From Larimichthys crocea (taxonomy: Eukaryota > Chordata > Actinopteri > Sciaenidae): a stretch of DNA of 64,000 nucleotides. The first letter of the stretch is position 1. Each line of letters opens with the position of its first letter. The stretch lies in the NCBI RefSeq assembly GCF_000972845.2, contig NC_040022.1:1488001-1552000 (forward strand). Reading direction: 5' to 3'. Shown piece after piece: positions 13,301 to 23,548 of the stretch. A program made the translations under genes and the position numbers. The notes under the pieces are model-generated. The model did no database searches and had not been told where the DNA came from. It saw nothing but the letters and a program-made list of their open reading frames with translations.

Positions 13301-15515
13301 GTTCAAGTTCAATCTTCTGCGTTGAATACTCTGTAGCTCCTTATGTAGCACACCCAGCCCAGCAGTCCAAGGTCAAATGTTTTCCAAGTAACTTGCAGAG
13401 TTTTCTCAGGTGTGGTTTGCCACATCAGAGAATTCAAGCGGCTGCTGAAGTGAGTTATTAGTCACAGAGACGTGCGCTGAACGGGCTTTCCTGTGATTGT
13501 GTAAACCTTCTGGTGTTCATTGTTAACGCTATGTGGAAAACCACACCCAACCTAGTACTCCATTAACGCTGAATTATTTGTTTGACCAAGGACAGATGGT
13601 GTATACAGCATAAAAAATGGAGCTGAAGAATTTAGCAGCTTTGTGTTAATTCTGATGTATTAAAGTATTTGGGCGTAATCCTAAAAAGGCACGCAGCCTT
13701 GGAAGAATAGTTTGACTTAATGTTGCGTTATTTGGCGAGTTGGATGGGACTCTCACATCTGTACGGTCATATCAAGCTGCAGCTGGTTGGCTTAGCTTAG
13801 CATAAAGACCGGCATATTGGCTGTTTGAGGTGAACAAATATGAACAATCAGCATCAGTTTGATTCATGTGAACGACACAAGGCGACTTTAAAAACATCAA
13901 ATCACCATTTCATGTGTATTTCTTGGGTCTGAGTAGTTGCTAGGCAACCAGCAGACTCTCCAGGAAGTCACTGCTCTCAGCCAAGAAATAGTCCAGTACA
14001 TAACGCCCCCATGAAACGCTGAATTATTGCTACACTTTGCTTTTTTTTGTGTGTGTGTATACTAAACACTAATAAGAAGTTAATCAGTGAGCTTTGGAGG
14101 TTTTGTCTATCCCTTTGGACTGGGCCAGACTAACTGTTTAACCTCTGGTCTTTGTGCTAAGCTAAGCTAAACAGCTGCCGTCTGTTGTTTTATATTCACT
14201 GTACAGATATTCCTACGAAAACACAAACTCTTTGAGTGTGCATGCTTGTTTAACCTCTCCTTGTTAGAGTCATCACAGGAATGCTTTTCTGAGGGTCTCT
14301 CATGTTACCGGAGCGTCAAGTTCCCAGGTGGACTTTCATGTAAATCAGCGTGGATGAGATGATTCTTCATGATGAAGACACCAGCACACAAACTATAAAA
14401 GAAAATTACCGTGCCAATTGTGGCTGCCTTCTGCTTGGGCGTTGGGCCAAATATGCAAAGTGAAGCCTGACCCGGGCTTCCCGTTACTCGGGGACAGTAT
14501 GTGTAGCAGGGAAGTTGTGTTCCACGTATTGTTGCGTAACAGGCGCTGGTTAAAAGGTTGAAGAGCTGACGGGGAGGGGGAGGTGGTGCGAGAGGTCAGG
14601 GAGAAGTCGTCTTTGAAGGCTGGTTGGTGGGTTGGAGTGGGCTTGAGTATGGAGTAGGTTTTACTGGCTTATGTTCGGATACCAATATTGATACTGACAC
14701 TGTGGGCTGCAGGAGCTTTAAATGCACCATCCTGCAACCTTTGCAGCACATTTCACCCTTCACCACTCTCGTTTTTGTTGAGCCCATGACCTTCTCACCC
14801 TTTACATGTATTAAATACCTCTTTTTAGCTCAATAAATCACATGTTTGACAGTCAAATTGCCAGGAATGAAACTCAGAACTTGACGTTAATTGGTTTTAC
14901 TCTGTTTTTAGGTTGTTTTTACTTAAGTTTCACATTATTTTCCTTTTTTTTAACTTATTGTGTCAAGAGATGTGTTCAGAAACCTCAATCCAAGGCTGCC
15001 TCCTTGTGGCGAGGCCTGATACTGTACAAAAGCTGAAGAAAAACCCAAATCACACTTGTTGAAATGTGACTCATGGCAAAATGTTCATAATGTTGTCACA
15101 TTTAATGGTTTATCAGTCTGTATAAGGTGATGTTGATGAGTGTTTGTGTCCTCAGGTGAATGGTAGAGCGGCCAAAGAGGAGCAGAGGGACTCTAAGCTA
15201 TCTGTCAGTCCTTCTCCATCCAACGCCTCGTCCAACACCTCGCTCACAACCCCGCCCACAAACACCCCACATGAAGTACGTAACAGGAAGCACAACAATC
15301 TTTAACTAAACATTAAACATGTCACAGAAATGTGTTGATCATCCTGTTTTTTAATTATTATTATTATTATTATCCAGGGTTTGAACATGGACACCATCCC
15401 AGCGCTGAATCTGTCCCTGCAGCAGGTCAAAGAGCTCGCCCACCAGAAACGCTCCAACAAGAGAGCTCCGCCCATGGACTGGACCAAGAAAAATGAACTC
15501 TTCAGCAACCTATAG
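7383..15515 (+). CDS. nherf2: NHERF-family scaffold with one PDZ domain and ERM-binding tail (NHERF2-like)
   Basis: Coding exons: 7383-7391, 7476-7646, 10886-11039, 13156-13199, 15156-15275, 15378-15515. All junctions are GT-AG and in frame, giving 211 residues. Residues about 10-90 form a PDZ domain with a GYGF ligand-binding loop (22-25). The C-terminus, [18 protein letters not shown], is the ezrin/radixin/moesin-binding motif of NHERF proteins, and the final FSNL can also bind a PDZ domain in cis. The family tethers transporters and receptors to ERM-actin under the apical membrane. Full-length NHERF1/2 have two PDZ domains; this one matches PDZ2 only. The start (MSE, A at -3) fits an internal-promoter short form, but exon 2 could instead splice to a PDZ1 exon upstream of the window. 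The RPGQYIR, VDPDTD and GPLPEPVxNG segments and chromosome-16 linkage favour NHERF2; the FSNL end is more NHERF1-like. Family call is firm, paralogue call moderate. Confidence 0.8.
8245..8560. repeat. Dispersed fish repeat in nherf intron 2 ('gcttagcataaagactgga' family)
   Basis: It contains 'gggaaatacacttatttgc', then 'gatgagaagattgacaccac', then 'gcttagcataaagactggaa', a combination very common in percomorph genomes. It ends near 'gttgccaggcaac' (8541-8553). The same family occurs at 5918 and 13700. It is noncoding. Confidence 0.7.
9080..9545. repeat. A/T-rich dispersed repeats in nherf intron 2
   Basis: 9080-9250 carries 'gattaatcgatggacactta' and following AT-rich text, the signature of a common teleost repeat. 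Degenerate relatives sit at about 26640-26870 and 34030-34400. 9415-9450 is a short tandem of 'acatttacatgtc'. The block ends at 9523-9540 with 'acacactggacctttaa', the end of the MITE family also seen at 4255. Confidence 0.5.
10433..10453. repeat. (CA)n microsatellite, nherf intron 2
   Basis: A short uninterrupted CA run, 5' of coding exon 3. Confidence 0.85.
11300..11825. repeat. Two 'ttgatcccacac' repeat tails in nherf intron 3
   Basis: The blocks near 11305-11352 and 11768-11820 each have an 'agat' stretch followed by 'attgatcccacac'. This is the tail text of a widespread teleost element, also seen after the GATA array at 19636 and at 55758. Confidence 0.5.
12511..12554. repeat. (CA)n microsatellite, nherf intron 3
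   Basis: An interrupted CA run (one CG and one TA step). The Thr/His-rich open frames over it are low-complexity artefacts. Confidence 0.9.
13700..14215. repeat. Near-complete dispersed repeat with inverted halves, nherf intron 4
   Basis: The left part has 'ggcttagcttagcataaaga' (about 13790) and the right part has the reverse orientation, 'gtgctaagctaagctaaaca' (about 14155). The copy therefore has inverted-repeat architecture. It carries gttgctaggcaac at 13936-13948. It is noncoding; the family is common in percomorphs. Confidence 0.65.
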
Positions 15516-15954
15516 GGCACCTCACCTCAAAAACACACACACCAACACACATACACACAGATTTTATAGTGATTCTTACAAAGAGATACCAGAAAGACAC
15601 TAAACGATCAGTTTAACTACTGGATCTGTAAAATATAGTATTCTTCCTCTTATTACTCTTCATGTTATCATAATCCAGATATACTGTATGTATAATGTGC
15701 TACTAACAAGAAAGATGCATATGGCGATGAAGAAAACTGGATCATGTTGAAAATGTGTGTTTGTATCCTTTATGTGTGTGTGGTCAGTTTGGTGCCTGTG
15801 AATGAGTTAAATGACCTAAAACGCTGTTTGCTTATGTGTCTTCTAAAGGTTTTGGACGCTTTCAGACAGGAGCCGGGCGTTGTGCGGTGGTGTGTCTATT
15901 TGTGCTGAAAGAAAATAACTTTTAATTTCGCTGGCGTTATTGATGATGCGCTCC

Positions 15955-16430
15955 CTCACTCTCATTCACTGTCTAAGTCGCTCAACCACTGCTTGCTCTT
16001 TCATCGGACAAACCAAATTAAACGTCTTCGTGTCTCTATTTTGCAGCAGAAATTTGTGAGTCAGACTCAGATTTAGAAGCTGGCTACATGAAATAAACAA
16101 AGCCAGAACACAACAGGTAAGAGTATCAGAGTTTAGTCCATGAAACAACCTGGATAGTTGGCGGCCACACTGCGTGATAAAAGATGGATCCAGCTCAACT
16201 TCTCCGCCGCGTATCGCTGCATTTTTTGGCCGGGAAACACACTACCTCCATTCAAATCAATGGAAAAACCTGCGTTCACGCAACAGCGCCGGATCCTGTC
16301 TGAACACGCCCTCATACTAACGTTTAAAACATTAAAGTGTCTTCTGTTTCGGAAGACAACGGGACCAGCCACGTTAAAAACCAGCCTGACAATCAGTTCA
16401 TCGTTTATCTCTAGTTGACCTTGCCGATAG
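15955..16430. repeat. Dispersed repeat family 'tttagaagctggctacatga', copy 1
   Basis: It starts near 'ctctcattcactgtctaagt' and includes 'cagatttagaagctggctac' and 'gtttagtccatgaaacaacc'. Closely matching text occurs at 19727-20025, and degenerate copies at 18190-18560 and 59325-59520. Its position inside the apparent nherf 3'UTR suggests insertion into that UTR. It has no coding capacity. Confidence 0.65.
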
Positions 16431-17034
16431 CTCTTTAGAGATCAAACGTTAAATATATCGAACAGATTACACGGCACAGCCCTTTAACAAGGTATAATAA
16501 CCCCAAAATAAGTCATTGCTTTCTTCCTGAAATTATTTCTAACCTGAAACTCCTTTTTTAAAAATTATTTCTGATGGCTTTAAACTGGAAAGAACTGTGT
16601 TTTAAAGTGGATTCTCTTATAATGTATGTATATATATATATCAAATGTCATGTATATTTTTACATTTCCGACATAAATTCCAACTCTTAAAATGTGTATC
16701 CACACTTTGTCCATATACGTGATACCATCTTTTATTAAATGTGAACTAGTTTATTATGAGTAACTTATACCGTCCTTACTTTGTGACAGCTCGGTTCACA
16801 TTTTGAGCATAATGAGATATTTTTTTATCACTCTGTGAGATTTTTACACATTTCTATCGATGTCTTAAAAAAAACAATAATTATGTAACTTTGAGATATT
16901 TCTAAAGCGAACGTCCACGCTTCACTAGATTTGATGCATCTGTCCAGTATTGATTGAACAGTGATGATTTTTCAAGACGAATGATATGAGTTTTTTTTGT
17001 AGATTGTGTCAGCAGTGAGCGATTTCTATACTGT

Positions 17035-17103
17035 AATAAATCAGTCAACAAAAAAACATGTCTGTGATGTCGGTTTTTATTCACTTACGTGAGAATGAAT
17101 AAA
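17035..17103 (+). terminator. Candidate poly(A) signals for the nherf gene
   Basis: AATAAA occurs at 17035-17040, with GT/T-rich DNA about 20-40 bases downstream ('tgtctgtgatgtcggttttt'), the layout of a cleavage/polyadenylation site. A second AATAAA lies at 17098-17103. The 3'UTR would be about 1.5 kb and include the repeat at 15955-16430. Transcript data are absent, so this is inferred. Confidence 0.45.
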
Positions 17104-17227
17104 AATGTCCCTGGTTTGTGTGGAAACAAAATATGCAGCATTAAATATAAGTAGTATATCCATCATGTATACTCATTTAAATACATTGAATGCAAGAGAT
17201 TTTCTTTGGTGTGCACGAACTGCTTGG

Positions 17228-17426
17228 AAGAAAGTTGAGGGTTGAGGGAATAGGAATGAAGGGATGAGGGTCAAGAGCGAGCAATCAGGGACGAATGAAT
17301 GCACGCCAAGAGTCGAGGAACGAAGGGATGATGATCAAGGCATAAGGGATGAGGGATGAAGGGAAGAGGCTAGAGGGATGAAGAATAGGTGGATGAAGGG
17401 TAAAGGATGAATGTCAAGGGATGAGT
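17228..17426. repeat. Degenerate purine-rich 'gggatga' tandem repeat
   Basis: About 200 bp with one strand strongly purine-rich and many imperfect copies of gggatga/gggatgaa. It directly abuts the hairpin at 17427-17463. Confidence 0.7.
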
Positions 17427-17463
17427 TGAGGCTAAAAACAATTTAAAGTTGTTTTTAGCCTCA
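17427..17463. repeat. Perfect 15-bp inverted repeat (hairpin)
   Basis: The arms 17427-17441 (tgaggctaaaaacaa) and 17449-17463 (its exact reverse complement) flank a 7-base loop. There is no T-run or gene context suggesting a terminator. It may be a palindromic transposon remnant. Confidence 0.85.
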
Positions 17464-18189
17464 TCAAGCAGCAGTTTTAAAAACACCCACAATGTTTCCT
17501 GCTCAGCACCAAACAGCAGACAGACGACGTGAGCAACTAGCTCATGAAGAGTTTATTATAAAGTTACATATATTTATTTATATTGGACGTGTAACTACGC
17601 AGGCGTTTGCATGTTTCTGGTTCCCCCAAGTGGCCAAACAAGGAGTTATTTAGTGTTTAGTCAACATTGTATACAACACATAACATAGTTTAGAGTATGT
17701 GTTATTGTAAATATCAGCCTCCTTGTCATATTCTATCGGTTCCTCCTGCTCGTCCTCGCACAGCATAGATATTTATTTTTTGAGCGGTGTCTGTGCTCCT
17801 CTTCTGCCCTCCAACATGTCACTTTGTCTCCAGCAGCTGTCTCTTACTAATGGCCTCGACCTTTCCGCTCCTCCTCCAGCCTCCTTCGAGCCTCGCCATC
17901 ATTATCACAGCTCACTGTCACACTCTGTGCCGCTCACTCCGCGTCTCGGTGGGATAATTAACATAATTGGACTTTATGACATTGATGGACATCAAGGGGG
18001 GAAATTGGGTAAAATGGTGACTCGGCATAGAAAGATAATAATCATGACGATGGTTGATATAATTGTCAGTGTGACTCATAGTGAATTGTAAGGATGTTCA
18101 AAAGTTACAGCCAGTCTGTAGTTAGTTTGGCTTAACACAAAGACAGTTCTTATGTTAGTGTTAGCTTCTTCTTCTTACACTAAAGACAA

Positions 18190-18815
18190 AGACTAGAAGC
18201 AGTTAGGCCACAGTTAGCGTGAATTCACACAGGACAGGATCATCGGACACAAATCAAATTAAACTTGTGGCGTAAATTGCGAGTTGGACCAAGTCAGAAC
18301 ACACACACAGGTAGATGATCGCGTTTAGTCCATGAATCCACCTTGATAGTCTGCACTTCAGAGATATTTCAGGCTGTCTGTGGAGGTTTGACCAATCTGA
18401 GTGTGACGTGGGGCTCTGTTTTCCTATATGTAGGATCTGGATCAACCTTTTGCCGACACCCCTGCGTTGCAGACTGCCGGTGCGAAACCTCAGTTTTTTG
18501 CCGGAGCGCCTGATCCTGTGTGAATCCAGCCTTAGGCTGCTAGCAGTAGCTCCATATTTGCTGTAGAGGCATGACAGAACACTAAAAGCTAAATAGGCTA
18601 AAAACATTGCTGACAGGATAAAGAATGGACAGCGTATCTCTGACGTAACACGGGTTTCTGAAGAGCTCTCAGGTCCACTGATGATCCATGTCTAGCCAGG
18701 AGGCAGAAGAGACTACCAAGATGGTGACAGCCACATCCAACAACCTGTGGGTGACATCATGGATACAATGTCCATTCTTTATACCGTCAGTGATTAACAT
18801 CAGACTTGATTTGAC
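18190..18815. repeat. Degenerate copies of two dispersed repeat families
   Basis: 18190-18560 aligns in order with the 15955 family ('gtttagtccatgaatccacc', 'ggatctggatcaacc'). 18660-18815 holds 'gatgatccatgtct' and 'gtgggtgacatcatggata', text shared with the repeats at 26170 and 39560. No gene is seen. Confidence 0.5.
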
Positions 18816-19119
18816 TGATTCATCTTCAGTTTGAGTTAGACGTAAAGAGTGAGACAATGAAAAGACACAGCTGAACGTCTCTCCTCTTTGTTAGCGCATG
18901 AATAAAAGATGATGACGTAAGGGGTGATGATGCTGATAATTAAGATGATGAAGGGCAGGTGCTGGGTCGTGCCGGGTCGAGCTTAGGCGCAAACACAGCC
19001 GGTCGCTATGCAACCGTGTCCACCGGGGGGGTCCTTGTAAGGCCTGGAGCTGGGGGTGAGACGAGGGGGTCGACACAACTCTACCTTGAAACCCCACAGC
19101 ATGCTAAAAATAGACCAGC

Positions 19120-19120
<1 letters not shown>

Positions 19121-19154
<34 letters not shown>
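19121..19154. repeat. (GT)n microsatellite
   Basis: An uninterrupted GT run of 34 bases. A CA run of about 30 bases follows at 19288-19317. Confidence 0.95.
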
Positions 19155-19156
<2 letters not shown>

Positions 19157-19286
19157 AGAAGTGGAGAAGATTTAGGGAAGGAGCTACAAGCCAATGAGTG
19201 AAGACAAAGTATTGACGCATTAGCAGAGCAGTGCGTAAAGCCGCTGTAATACGAGGAGTATCTGTCTTCTCCGAGAAAGCTTACTT

Positions 19287-19320
<34 letters not shown>

Positions 19321-19562
19321 TTCATACTTGACTTAATGTGCTAATTGTATATTGTGCTAAAAAAAGACTGAGGCTAAAGCTGAGGCTACATGTCCCAGGC
19401 AGAAAAGTAGCATCCTCACCAGTTGATCTATGCAGAAGACATAATGAATGTTAGCTTTTTGAGTTCTTACTAGTTTTCACTGTTCATATTCAATATAAGC
19501 ATCTTAAGACAAACCTCTAACCTCAACCTTTGACATCCGGACTTTTTTCAGACATCTTATAA

Positions 19563-19563
<1 letters not shown>

Positions 19564-19635
<72 letters not shown>

Positions 19636-19680
19636 GATACTTTATTGATCCCGAAGGAAATTAAGGTGTCCAGCAGCACA
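19564..19680. repeat. (GATA)n microsatellite fused to a transposon tail
   Basis: About 72 bases of perfect 'atag' repeats run directly into 'agatactttattgatcccga', a widespread teleost repeat tail. Such elements are often linked with GATA arrays, so the array probably grew from the tail. Confidence 0.9.
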
Positions 19681-19726
19681 TACATGTAACACATTACACA
19701 AAATCAACATATCAAAAAAACGCATA

Positions 19727-20025
19727 TCACCGCTGCTTGCTCTTTCATCGGACAAACCAAATTAAACGTCTTCGTGTCTCTATTTTGCAGCATAAATTTG
19801 CGAGTCAGACTCAGATTTAGAAGCTGGCTACATGAAATAAACAAAACCAGAACACAACAGGTAGAGTATCAGAGTTTAGTCCGTGAAACCACCTGGATAG
19901 TTGGCGGCCACACCGCGTGATAAAAGTTGGATCCAGCTCAACTTCTCCGCCGCATATCGCTGCGTTTTTTGGGCTGGAAACGCACATGGAAAAACCTGCG
20001 TTCACGAGACAGCCCTAGTTCTTAC
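19727..20025. repeat. Dispersed repeat family 'tttagaagctggctacatga', copy 2
   Basis: It closely matches 15960-16290 in the same order ('cttgctctttcatcggacaa', 'cagatttagaagctggctac', 'ggatagttggcggccacacc'). The high similarity of the two copies 3.8 kb apart suggests fairly recent activity. Confidence 0.75.
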
Positions 20026-20839
20026 GCAAATGTTAGCTTCTTGGCTTGGTTGTTAATAACATCTCCAGCTGACTTTTTAAAAGTTTGAAGCAGACAAATA
20101 TGCGTTTTCTGAGAAAACTTCATCCCTTTCTGCTTTACTTTCCTCATGCACATACACACTTTGATACACACCCCATCTCCTTTTATAAAAATACCCAAGG
20201 ACAATCCTCACTATTAATAGGAAGTGTTGTCAACTGGCTCCGGAGAAATGGGACCTTCTGTTCAGCTAACTATTTTTGCGGTCCTTTGTAGCCATGACCC
20301 CTTACACTGTTAATTACATTCATTTTCCAAATTATTAAAGACAACAAAAGCTGGTTTTATAGATTAAATCCTTAAAGAACTCTTATAATATTGATTTATT
20401 CTAACATTAAAATATTTAATCTCCTTGCATGTATTTTCATAAAAGGCCACAGGCATTGTTTTCTTCTCTAAGTGCCCATCATAGGCTCCCACAGAGAATT
20501 GTTCCAGAGCAGCAGTGATGGACTCAGTGTTATATTATTTACTTGGCTCCTCTTTCAGCACTGGGCTCTTTTGGTTCCAGCTCTGGAGCGGTAATGGAGC
20601 GCCACACATACTGGATATGATTTATAGGCCCCGGGGTTGCCTTCCAGTAGCCCTGCCTTCCGCTATTCCCCCCTGACAGCTACAGTCTGTCCACATGTAC
20701 GCACACGGTGACACAAGTGTTATACTACACTATTTGTAAGCTACTTTGTTAGCATACATCTTGAGCGATATTTATCCTTGACTTGTGTGGTCAGTTTATG
20801 TTAACGGTAGCAGAGCTTCTTGTGTTCTTACGCTAATGT

Positions 20840-21740
20840 TATCTTGAGAAAACAAAGTCCCATTAACTCAAGATTGCAAGAAAATGACTTATATTATCCC
20901 ATTATCTTGAGAAAACAAAGTCCTGTGTTGAGATCTTGAGTTAACGAGACTTAGTTTTCTCAAGATAATGGGATAATATAAGTCTCGCTATCTCGCAATT
21001 TTGAGAAAATTATCCTGTTATCTCGAGCTTGCAAGAAAATTATCCGTTATCTCAAGATTGCAAGAAAATTATTCTGTTATCTCGTCTTGTTATTTCGAGA
21101 TTACAAAAAAATTATCCATTAATCTCTAGAAAACAAAGTCCTGTCCTCTAGAGATCATGAGAAAATTATCCCGTTATCTCGAGAAAACAAGTCTGGTTAC
21201 CCAAGATCGTGGAAAATTATCCCATTATCTTAAGAAAACAAAGTCTCATGTTGAGATCTTGAGTTAACAAGACTTTGTTTTCTTAAGATAATGGGATAAT
21301 TTTCTCACATTCTTGAGAAAGTCTCGCTATCTCGCAATCTTGAGAAAATTATCCTGTTATCTCATCTTGTTATTTTGAAATTACGGAAACATGATCCAGT
21401 AATCTCCAGAAAACAATGTCCTGTTATCTAGAGATCATGAGAAAATTATACTGTTATCTTGAGAAAACAAAGTCGTTAACTCAAGATCTCACACGGGACT
21501 TTGTTTTCTCAAGATAATGGGATAATAAGTCTTGCAATCTCGCAATCTGCAAGAAAATTATCCTGTTATCTCATCTCGTTACTTCGAGGTCACGAAAAAT
21601 GTATCCTGTAATCAAGAAAACAAAGTCCTGTTATCTAGAGATAATGAGGAAATTATCTCGTTATCTCTTCTTGTTATCCTGAGAACGCAAAACAATTATC
21701 TTGTTATCTCAAGAAATAAAATGAAATTAACCCATTGTCA
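20840..21740. repeat. Palindrome-rich repeat block of 'ttatctcgagaaaac' units
   Basis: About 900 bp of degenerate units built from 'attatcccattatctt', 'gagaaaacaaagtc' and 'gagatcttgagttaac' in both orientations. Two long hairpins stand out. The arms 20886-20922 and 20948-20984 (37 bp, near perfect) flank a 25-base loop. The arms at about 21212-21245 and 21271-21304 (near perfect) flank another. A lone right arm lies at about 21500-21525. There is no coding signal. The layout resembles a satellite-like or fold-back element rather than a gene. Confidence 0.85.
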
Positions 21741-22504
21741 TGAGAAAATGGAGGAAATCAAATGCATGACCGCTGTTTGCTTCTGTTTATTTCATACTGT
21801 GTGATCAGGTGAGTGTTGCCGTGCCACAGTGAATGTTTTCCTGAACACACAGCATAGATGGAACTTCATTTTCATTAGAACTGTTGCAGAAAATGCTTAT
21901 GCTAATGAGACAATGATTACATGTGCCCATTGTTGTGTGTGTTCTGCTCTCTCTCTGGCAGGTTAGTTGGCACAGTTTGGCATTCTCTGAGCTTTAGAGT
22001 ATATTTAACCCTGTGGCTCCCCTGCCGGATGAACCCGCCATATACGGGCCTGAACACGGGCAGGCAGGCTGGGAATGACTGGGTGCATGGGGCAGCGATG
22101 ACAGGATGATGGATGAGTGTTGAGCAAGATGAGGGAGTCCACTATGGAGAAGTTAAGAGAGAGGTTGCGGAGGACGAGAGAGCTCAGTAACGCAGGGTGC
22201 TTATCACCTCTTTGCTTGTTTTTTATTGACCAGCTGTGGCAGACTCTTTGTTCTGCCTTGTCATCTCTTTGGGTAATTTATAGGACGAATACAGTCAGAA
22301 GACGTCTCAGTTGCAGGTTCATCTGACTTGCATCTGATTGATCAATTTGATATATTAATGCTGCCATAAAACATACTGTACATAAGCAAGAACTCAAGAG
22401 GCTAACATAGGCTAACAGTGTAAGAATTAAAGAAGCTAACATTTGTCAAAGGCTCTAGAAGCTTTGATTAGCGTCAGAACTTAAGAAGCTAACATTAGCA
22501 TAAT

Positions 22505-23330
22505 AACTAAAGAATCTAACGTTAGCGTTTAAACTCTAGAGGCTAACTTTAGCAGAAAAATTAAAGGATCCAACGTTAGCGTTTGAACTCTAGAGGCTAA
22601 CGTTAGCATAAGAACTAAGGAATCTAACGTTAGCGTTTGAACTCTAGAGGCTAACATTAGCATAAGAACTAAGGAACCTAACGTTAGCGTTTGAACTCTA
22701 GAGGCTAACATTAGCAGAAAAATTAAAGTATCTAACGTTAGCGTTCGAACTCTAGTGGCTAACGTTAGCATAAGAACTAAGGAATCTAACGTTAGCGTTC
22801 GAACTCCAGTGGCTAACGTTAGCATAAGAACTAAGGAATCTAACGTTAGCGTTTGAACTCTAGTGGCTAACATTCGCATAATAACTAAAGAAACTAACGT
22901 TAGCGTTTGAACTCTAGAGGCCAACATTAGCATAAGAACTCTAGAACTTAACGTTAGCGTAATAACTCTAGAGGCTAACATTAGCAGAAAAATTAAAGAA
23001 TCTAACGGTAGCGTTTGAACTCTAGTGGCTAACATTAGCATAATAACTAAAGTATCTAACGTTAGCGTTTGAACTCTAGTGGCTAACATTCGCATAATAA
23101 CTAAAGAATCTAACGTTAGCATTTGAACTCTAGTGGTTAACGTTAGCATAATAACTAAAGAATCTAACGTTAGCGTTTGAACTCTAGTGGCTAACATTAA
23201 CATAAGAACTCTAGAACTTAACGTTAGCGTTTGAACTCTAGTGGCCAACATTCGCATAATAACTAAAGAAACTAACGTTAGTGTAATAACTCTAGAGGCT
23301 AACATTAGCATATGAGCTGACGAAGCTAAC
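22505..23330. repeat. 54-bp minisatellite with CTAACGTTAGC palindromes, about 15 copies
   Basis: Successive 'gtttgaactc'-type anchors start at 22581, 22635, 22689, 22743, 22797 and 22851, exactly 54 bases apart; the array continues with some variation to about 23330. Each unit carries taacgttagcg and a nearby ggctaacattagc or ggctaacgttagc, so it can pair with itself. Degenerate pre-array units lie at 22390-22505. Because 54 is divisible by three, the minus strand stays open for 267 codons (22529-23332) as an 18-residue repeat. I treat that as an artefact of unit length, not a gene. Confidence 0.93.
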
Positions 23331-23456
23331 ATTGTGTGCTGTAATTAAAAGTGTAACAGTAGCCATGTGAGAGAATATAGAAATGTGACCTTGCAGACAC
23401 AAGCGTCACCGTTTCTGAGCATGTCACAGTATGTTCAAGTGTGAATGTGAGACAGA

Positions 23457-23504
23457 CACACAGACAGACAGACAGACAGACAGAGTGTATGATATGCATC
23501 AGAC

Positions 23505-23547
<43 letters not shown>
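23457..23547. repeat. (CAGA)n and (GT)n microsatellites
   Basis: CAGA repeats at 23457-23484 are followed by a GT run at 23507-23547. Cys/Val and Thr/His open frames across them are low-complexity artefacts. Confidence 0.95.

Positions 23548-23548
<1 letters not shown>

Noticed and set aside
17427..17463. Hairpin as a transcription terminator or microRNA precursor
   Set aside because: The stem is only 15 bp with a 7-base loop, too short for a microRNA precursor, and hairpin terminators do not apply to vertebrate polymerase II genes.
22505..23330. CRISPR-like repeat array
   Set aside because: Units are contiguous 54-mers without unique spacers, in a vertebrate genome. It is a minisatellite.
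22529..23332. 267-codon minus-strand open frame, the longest in the window
   Set aside because: It lies wholly in a 54-bp tandem array. The frame stays open because the unit length is a multiple of three, and there is no known domain or splice context.
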